Source of the DNA: Hypsibius dujardini
Lineage: Eukaryota; Tardigrada; Eutardigrada; Parachela; Hypsibiidae
Assembly (NCBI GenBank): GCA_001579985.1
Contig: LRSR01008609.1
Span: forward strand, 1 to 26,493
Direction of reading: 5' to 3'
DNA length: 26,493 bases
Part shown: positions 20,818 through 26,493 of the stretch, in pieces
How the letters are laid out: each line of letters starts with the position of its first letter
Numbering within the stretch: position 1 is the stretch's first letter
The notes under the pieces: model-generated
Database searches by the model: none
Told to the model about the DNA's origin: nothing
What the model saw: only the letters and a program-made list of their open reading frames with translations
Translations under genes and position numbers: made by a program

Positions 20818-23753
20818 ATGGCGTCCACGGAAGTGACAACCGAGCGAACAGAACGAATGCGTTCCAACAAGCTCTACTGCCTCTGCCGCCCGTTCGTCTT
20901 CCTCATGCGAATCGGGGGAATCTTCTTCATCCAGCCTGGCACACCCCCAGAGGACTATTCCTGCGGTGCCCACTGCAGCACGCCCCAAAAGAATGTTTCC
21001 ATCATTCCCAAAAAAGACGCCCCGACGAGCAACAACAGTTGGAAGGACCCTCAGCAGTGGGGCAGGCTCTATTGTCTGCTGGCGTTCACGTTGATGGTGG
21101 CATACTTCGTCAAAAGCACCTACTCCTACTGCTTCGGGATTCATCTGCTGCAGTTAAACGATGACCCATTAGAATCAACTCTGGCGACATATGTCACCAA
21201 TACCAGATACCTTGCCTGGGTGGCTCAAATGGTCATCGTCCATGTCATTTTCCTCCGCGCGTGTGCCAATCCAAACGGCATGTTTAAGGCAAGACACCAA
21301 ATTCGATTTGCCTTTTTTATGTTGACCGCACGTGTCAGTTAAAATTGTGCACACGAGTATCAGTATATGTTATCTATATTGAAAGCCAATTTGCTGGAAA
21401 AGCTTAAAAACTTCTGTCATTTGGTCTATCAAGGTCTTTTAGTCTTCTGCCATTATTAAGCAAGCTCACAGTCACAGCCATTGTTTTCGATCTTTGTTGG
21501 AGAGCCTTGGATAGATAAAATAATTTCTAACCATACAGCATATTTCTATCAAGTATCATCCGATGGCCATATGGGTTTGTTTATGGCGAGCTGCCGACTA
21601 CAGTCACTTTAACAATGAAGTTTTCTGAAATGTTGATAAGAAATTCTACTTAGCTAGCGCTATTCACTTTTGGTCTGAATAACGCATTCTGCTAAGAAAT
21701 TCTGGTCAAATTCGTACGAAGAGTCTGGTCAAATTCGAGCCACTTTGAATTCCGTGTAATGAGCCCAAAGGAAGTTACGACACTGATTGACAGCTCTAAT
21801 TGGCTTGAAATTGAAAAAAAAGGCGCAGGAACAAAAATGGCGTGGGAAAAAAATGGTGCAGCGGCAAAAAAACATTCTGCTCGTCCAATAACAGAAATAA
21901 CAGCTGAGCAATTCACCTCCCACAATCCACTTTTTTACGTGTTTACGTTGGAAATACTTTTAGCTCATTGTTCATCAGGGTGGGATGTCATTAAATGTAA
22001 AATAAGGATTATTCGCTCTAGCATGTCCAATCAGTTGAATAAGGCATCCGTTATTATTCGTTTATTGTAGTTGTTTATTTCCAATGGGCGGTGCAGGTTG
22101 CGCTCAATACGCCACGTGTGCTCCTCACTAAATACGAGTGATTCGAATTTGGCCGGAAAACTAGGTGGCTAGAATTGGGCCAGACTCCTCGTACAGTAGT
22201 AATAGCTGAGGAACAAAAACGACCTTGATAGCGTCACAGACTGTGGCGCAGCAATTTTGCTAACCTAAGAATGTTTTTTTTTCAAAAAATATTCTCTTCA
22301 ATACTTGTAAAAGCAAAATTAATTACTAATATAAAAGTTTGAACTGTTATGTGCGGTCAGCACAATTGAAAACCGAAATTGAACATGATCTTGCGCCTTC
22401 AGTTGTTCATCAGCTGGGAGAAACTTCGTTTCCACTGCCCGGTCAGCGGCTGCACCCAAACCTTCGATCCCTCCTTTATACGCAAACGTAATGTGGTGGT
22501 CATTTTGGCGGGTTTTCACCTAATCGTCCAGTATCTCTCGGTGGTGCTTGCATTCGTACCGTCGGACGAATACAGCCAGTTATTCGAGTCCTTCATGCGC
22601 GGTTTCAACACGGACAACGTCCCAGTTAAGATCCTCATCGGCATCGCCTCCCTCTACAGCAGTTCCCTCTTCATCCTGCCAAGCTACTTCTTCCTGCTGA
22701 TCGGCTCGGCCATCACTATCGATTTCCTTCATTTCGATCACGATCTCCGGCGGCAGCTTCGACGCGAGGACGGACGGGTCAGGGTGAAAACGCTGGAATG
22801 GTTCCGGTTACGTCATAATGCACTATGCATTCTGTTGGAGCATGCCGATTGGATCTTCTCTCCATGGATCCTGCTGACCTTTGGCTGTAGCATCGTGCAG
22901 ATCCTGTCGGGGATATTTTCGGCGTACGCGGGGAGTGGGTCCTCGAAGGTGATGACGGAGATCTCCACTTGCTATTGGATTCTGACGTACTTCCTACATA
23001 TTGCCATTATGCTCTACGTGGGAGCTTCTGTCAATTCTGCAGTAAGTGGTCTCTCGAGATTGGGTACTTCTGCTATATCCCGGATTGCTTATGTGGATGG
23101 CCTTGAAGGTCATCCATGTATAACTAAGAGATAATATACTGTTGGGTGTAGAGGTCAAAATAATATACAATAAAAAAATTGTAAAATATTTTTGTAAGGA
23201 TAATTAAAATAAAATAAAACATAGTTGACAATAAAATATTTTAAAAAAGCCATTCAAATAAAATAAAACATAATTGACAATTAAAAAATTACCACAATGA
23301 AAATGAAGGAACAAATGCTTTGCAGCAAGATGACTATTTTCAGGCATTGGCGCCGACTTTACATCTCTATGAGGTCAACCAGTCGAAGATGACTTTCTCG
23401 GAGACCTTACAGTTGCAGACCTTCCTGAGTAAACTGACCTGCGATCGGATTGGTTTTACCGCCTGGAAAATGTTTACTGTCGATTTCACCGCTGTTGTTG
23501 AGGTATGGTTCTCGATTTGGTTAAAAGAACAGTGAGTGAAACATACACACAGTGTTGGGAATAAATTGCTGTGGAATTGAAGGTGGTCGGGCTGTACGTC
23601 ACGCATCAAATCCTGCTCTTCCAGCTGCAACTAGACCTCGGATTGGAATACAAAGCCCATGAGTTTAGCATGTGTGAGAAGCCCGAGAACAACGAAACGT
23701 TCCCCGACATGGTGGGGAATGGGCATGCGTCGGGCTGGATTGTGTCTGGCTGA
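20818..23753 (+). CDS. Gustatory-receptor-like seven-transmembrane protein B (7tm_7 family)
   Basis: A paralogue of gene A. Exons are 20818-21288, 22403-23041, 23344-23502 and 23583-23753, giving 479 aa. Intron 1 (1114 bp) uses a GC donor, AAG/GCAAGA, with acceptor CGCCTTCAG; the join reads GMFK/LFISWEK, matching gene A's MMRLFEAWDR. The other introns are GT-AG (302 and 80 bp). CRPFVFLMRIGG lies at 23-34, TM1 near 84-106, TM2 near 122-148, TM3 near 188-210, TM4 near 230-260 (DNVPV...ILPSYFF), TM5 near 307-330 and TM6 near 345-367. IGFTAWKMF is in exon 3. The last exon starts VVGLYVTHQILLFQL, a degenerate TYhhhhhQF motif (H for Y, L for F), followed by a 41-residue polar tail, longer than gene A's. 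Exon 3 is 159 bp in both genes. Gene B lacks gene A's first intron and has its own instead. Expected role: plasma-membrane chemoreceptor; ligand unknown. Confidence 0.88.
21289..22402 (+). other. GC-AG intron 1 of receptor gene B
   Basis: A 1114-bp phase-0 intron starting GCAAGA and ending CCTTCAG. It contains a direct repeat TCTGGTCAAATTCG at 21701-21714 and 21724-21737, and an ATG-initiated frame of 103 codons at 21759-22070 with no known similarity, probably chance. No GT donor near 21288 restores the frame to exon 2. Confidence 0.8.
23206..23286. repeat. Tandem duplication in intron 2 of receptor gene B
   Basis: An AAATAAAATAAAACATAGTT segment followed by GACAAT recurs about 50 bp later with one or two changes, giving two AT-rich copies within the 302-bp intron. 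It looks like a recent local duplication. Confidence 0.75.
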
Positions 23754-25136
23754 CATTCTTCATTACGCCTCTTAGATATGTGCAATGTGCACTGTGCACT
23801 GTGCAGTTTCTGATTCACAAGTCGAAAGACTCATAAGAAAGCTCCGCATGTCTCTCGGCTTTCCAGAAATACATGTTTCACTTTTCATTAAATACATATA
23901 GTATGCAATTTTTAATTCGCTTTCTTTTCTTCGGTGTTCTTTTGTAGGAAAGATAAGCACTACAACTACACCTATATTCGCACATTCCTATTAACTGCAA
24001 GTTCATCGTTTGCTCATGTGCAGAGGGATCTGCTCTTGGAGTTTAGATAGCGTCATGCTTTTCTCACGAAGCTCAGGGAGTTGGGCATTCGAAACCGGAT
24101 CAGAACGAATTCGCACTCATACAGGATCAGTACCAGCAAATATGTACAGGGTTTGACAATACTTTCTAAACTGTCTTCAAAGGGAGTCTCAGCGCCACCT
24201 ACTGTAGACAGGCTCAGTATAAAATTTTTATAGATAATTTTCGAAAGTCGGTCAACGTAGCTCTCAAAGTTTGCTTAGATCGGACCTCTGTTTTCTAACC
24301 AATCAAAAACAAAATGGCGTCAAACTCGTAGATTTGTTGAAAACGGCTACTGCACAGTCAAATGAAAAGTGCATAATCAAACGATACACACGATCGTTAT
24401 TCACGATTCACGATTTAAGCTGCTGCAAAAAGCAACTCAATCGGAAAAACCGAGGAAGATCTAGCCGTTGACCTGGATACCACTTTGCGAGTTTGTGAAA
24501 AAGTGAAATTGACTGAAAAATGTCTCCCCCAAAACAGCACAGATATCTTAGATAGCTATCCGAAAATTCAGCAACACAGTTTCGTAGCTATCCAAACACT
24601 CTGATTTTTGTTTGTGGAGTTATCCTTATTGGGGCCCTAAAATTGGCATTCACGTTTTTGGAATTTACAGCAAATTCTGAGCTGCATTAAATGGTATAAA
24701 ATACAGAGCTTCAATATAGCTGTAGCTTCAATGCGATACGCAGAATATTTTGGAGGCTTACGCTTTCTGGGATAACAATTTCAAAAGCAAGCAAAATCAA
24801 ACAACTTTTGTTTCCACCTGTCGTCGCTTATTTTTTCTTTGTAGTAAAAACAAATAATTTTTAAGATCGCATTTAAACAGCCTAAGCTATAGCCACGGCT
24901 GTGCAGGCCAGACAGCATTCCCGAAATCCGGTATCTATTCGCGCATTTATTTGCTTACAATCCCACTTTATTTCAACTGGGCAAACAAGGTACGAATACA
25001 TCCTTTCTAAACCCTGACTTTAAAAGAAAAAGCTGAAACAAGAATGACACAAGGAAAAACTCCAAGACTTTACCGACGAGAATTAGTAACTACAGTGCTT
25101 CACTTCACACCATGCATGAACTGGTTGACTCGTTCG
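23754..25136. other. Intergenic region after receptor gene B
   Basis: Contains a short TGTGCAC-type repeat at about 23779-23806 and an ATTAAA near 23887 that could act as a polyadenylation signal for receptor gene B. CAGGGTTT at about 24148 and AAACCCTG at about 25008 form a weak inverted pair 0.87 kb apart. No supported gene. Confidence 0.5.
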
Positions 25137-25580
25137 TTAAAGCTTGATGACAACCGTCGGCGGTTCATAAGTATACCCGACAATTCTCCGACTGGACTGC
25201 TTCGACAACGCCGGCAAATACGTTTTCTCACGTCCGGCCATATTGGAGGAACTGCTGCCCTCACGGACCCCCGCCAGCGGATCCCTTCGCACCGGTGGGG
25301 TAATGTAGTAGTCCACCCTGTTGGTCTTCAGACCGCCGTGGCAGGGGAAATTTCCGCACGTTCCCGCGACGACGCTCTCACCGTTCCGCTTGTTCCGTTC
25401 AGCCCGTATTCGTTCCACCTCTCGCGTGTGCTGGAGGACAGGATTGACAAGCGCTCGAGACGGTGGTTCTTCCGGTTGAGGATAAGCTCGTCGTAAATCG
25501 TGGCCGGTATAGGGGCGGCACGTGGCACGGCGGTCGTAGAAATTCGACTGAAGCCACGGCAGCGTGGCAGTAGTGACCAT
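25137..25580 (-). CDS. Uncharacterised 147-aa basic protein
   Basis: An uninterrupted ATG-to-TAA frame, more GC-rich than its surroundings, starting MVTTATLPWLQSNFYDRRAT. It has no signal peptide and no membrane segment. It is rich in Arg, Pro and Tyr, with a charged stretch likely to be helical (REVERIRAERNKRN) around residues 53-66, two cysteines close together (TCGNFPC) near 74-80, and a C-terminal segment RRIVGYTYEPPTVVIKL. The composition, with short PP/YD/RR motifs, recalls small microtubule-associated axonemal proteins, but I cannot name a family. The overlapping plus-strand frame at 25044-25496 begins at an ATG and is also long, so the strand choice rests on composition and the clean ATG. 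It could be one exon of a larger gene. Confidence 0.45.
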   Translation of the reverse strand: MVTTATLPWLQSNFYDRRATCRPYTGHDLRRAYPQPEEPPSRALVNPVLQHTREVERIRAERNKRNGESVVAGTCGNFPCHGGLKTNRVDYYITPPVRRDPLAGVREGSSSSNMAGREKTYLPALSKQSSRRIVGYTYEPPTVVIKL

Positions 25581-25993
25581 TTTTACGTTCTCCTTAACTC
25601 GTTTGTGGGGGTAAAATCAACGAAATTTAAAGGCTGAAAGTTCGAACGAACTCTTAGCAAAAAAGGGGATTGAAAAATTGCGTTCTTAGGGAGACACGGA
25701 AAAGATTCCACGAGATACCAGAAAGCAGAACTATATTCTACATAACTTATTTCCAGCATGCCTTGTGTGCTCTTCTTGACGGTCCTGTACTGAAGTGACT
25801 CATGGTGTTACTGACTTCCAAAAAACACACACATAAATAAACAGTTTGAGCGCATGTGTAGCAGATGAGCCTTTCAGGATCGATATGTATCGATGCGATG
25901 TCTAAGAAGTTTCACGGCCAATATGTGCTAGCTATATTTAGACAAGGGTGAGAACTATCTCGCGTCTTATGAAGATACACGCATAGACATAAA
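25581..25993. other. Short noncoding interval
   Basis: No open frame, tRNA or long repeat seen. It should contain the promoter of the minus-strand ORF at 25137-25580. Confidence 0.5.
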
Positions 25994-26340
25994 GTATGAG
26001 GTAAAGGGACTGGAATGGGCCACTTGACTTTCTCGTACCCTGGAATGGGCCACCCTGGAATCACAACTTGCACACAAGTTTAGGCTCTCACCAAGGTTCT
26101 AAGCCACAGTGAATAATCGATAACCCGGTGGAACGCGTGTCAGACATAAAAAAAGTTGTGGGAACATGTTTAAAAAACGAAATGATCGAACAGTTGGAGA
26201 AAGCTCATTATAGAGGACGCTGACTATGCAGGGACTCATCTGTTTTCGATTCATTTGCAACAGAGCGCGCCCTGCCGCCCGGTAGCCCAATCCAGGGTAC
26301 GGAAATTCAAGTGGCCCATTCCAGTGCCCTTCCCTCATAC
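25994..26340. mobile_element. 347-bp element with about 60-bp terminal inverted repeats
   Basis: The left arm 25994-26053 starts GTATGAGGTAAAGGGACTGG and is mirrored by 26276-26340 at about 80 percent or better. Each arm holds two copies of a CTGGAATGGGCCAC-like unit about 30 bp apart. The interior of about 220 bp is noncoding and includes a small ACTTG-CACA-CAAGT palindrome. Structure and size fit a MITE or foldback element. I could not identify a target-site duplication, so the true ends may differ by a few bases. Confidence 0.65.
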
Positions 26341-26493
26341 AGTAGCAATCATCAAACTGTGCTCGCACTTATGTAACAAATACGGATAGGAGCGCCATGC
26401 AATCAGCCTACATAAATTGAGTTCCAGACTCTGTGCAAAGTACACACCCAGTGCGAAGTTGTGTTCCGCAAACCGGCGGTTTCCCGTCTGTCA

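Noticed and set aside
21759-22070. 103-codon ATG frame inside intron 1 of receptor gene B
   Set aside because: Lysine-rich from A runs, no similarity to known proteins, and the GC-AG splice joining its flanks is well supported.
24148-25016. CAGGGTTT...AAACCCTG ends suggesting a Tc1/mariner-like element
   Set aside because: Only about eight bases match and there is no TA duplication at the right end.

Overview
The window is animal nuclear DNA. It has spliced genes with GT-AG introns, long AT-rich intergenic stretches, many microsatellites and short hairpin-type transposons. An Msx-class homeobox gene and two seven-transmembrane gustatory-receptor-like (7tm_7) genes point to a protostome, most likely an ecdysozoan. 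The short introns and the secreted WNG/apple-like protein would fit a tardigrade or a small arthropod, but I cannot fix the phylum by eye.

Layout. 1-4913: no convincing gene; simple repeats dominated by the hexamer TGTGTC/GACACA. 4914-6939 (minus): Msx-type homeobox gene in three exons, with an intron inside the homeobox and a probable reading-frame change at its polyglutamine tract. 6940-11555: intergenic, with a 56-bp tandem duplication, two approx. 120-nt imperfect hairpins and several TCTG microsatellites. 11556-14258 (plus): gustatory-receptor-like gene A, four exons, 481 aa. 14465-15085 (minus): pseudogene of the next gene, with premature stops. 15640-15900: possible tRNA-derived SINE. 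16272-16937 (minus): intact single-exon secreted protein with two six-cysteine apple/PAN-like modules. 17100-17344: foldback element. 17773-18966 (minus): remains of a cell-surface gene (Ser/Thr stalk with GPI-type tail, plus an upstream ZP-like exon) carrying a 501-bp TA-flanked MITE. 20818-23753 (plus): gustatory-receptor-like gene B, four exons, 479 aa, with a GC-AG first intron. 25137-25580 (minus): uncharacterised 147-aa basic ORF. 25994-26340: inverted-repeat element.

The two receptor genes are clear paralogues in the same orientation, with matching 159-bp penultimate exons and two shared phase-0 3' introns. Each also has one intron the other lacks. They bracket the apple-like gene and its pseudogene, so the right half looks like a small accessory cluster shaped by local duplication and transposons. 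I see no operon-like logic and no new multi-gene system. The best leads are the split homeobox, the polyQ frame change, the GC-AG intron, the foldback elements, and the repeated WNG...CGL module.
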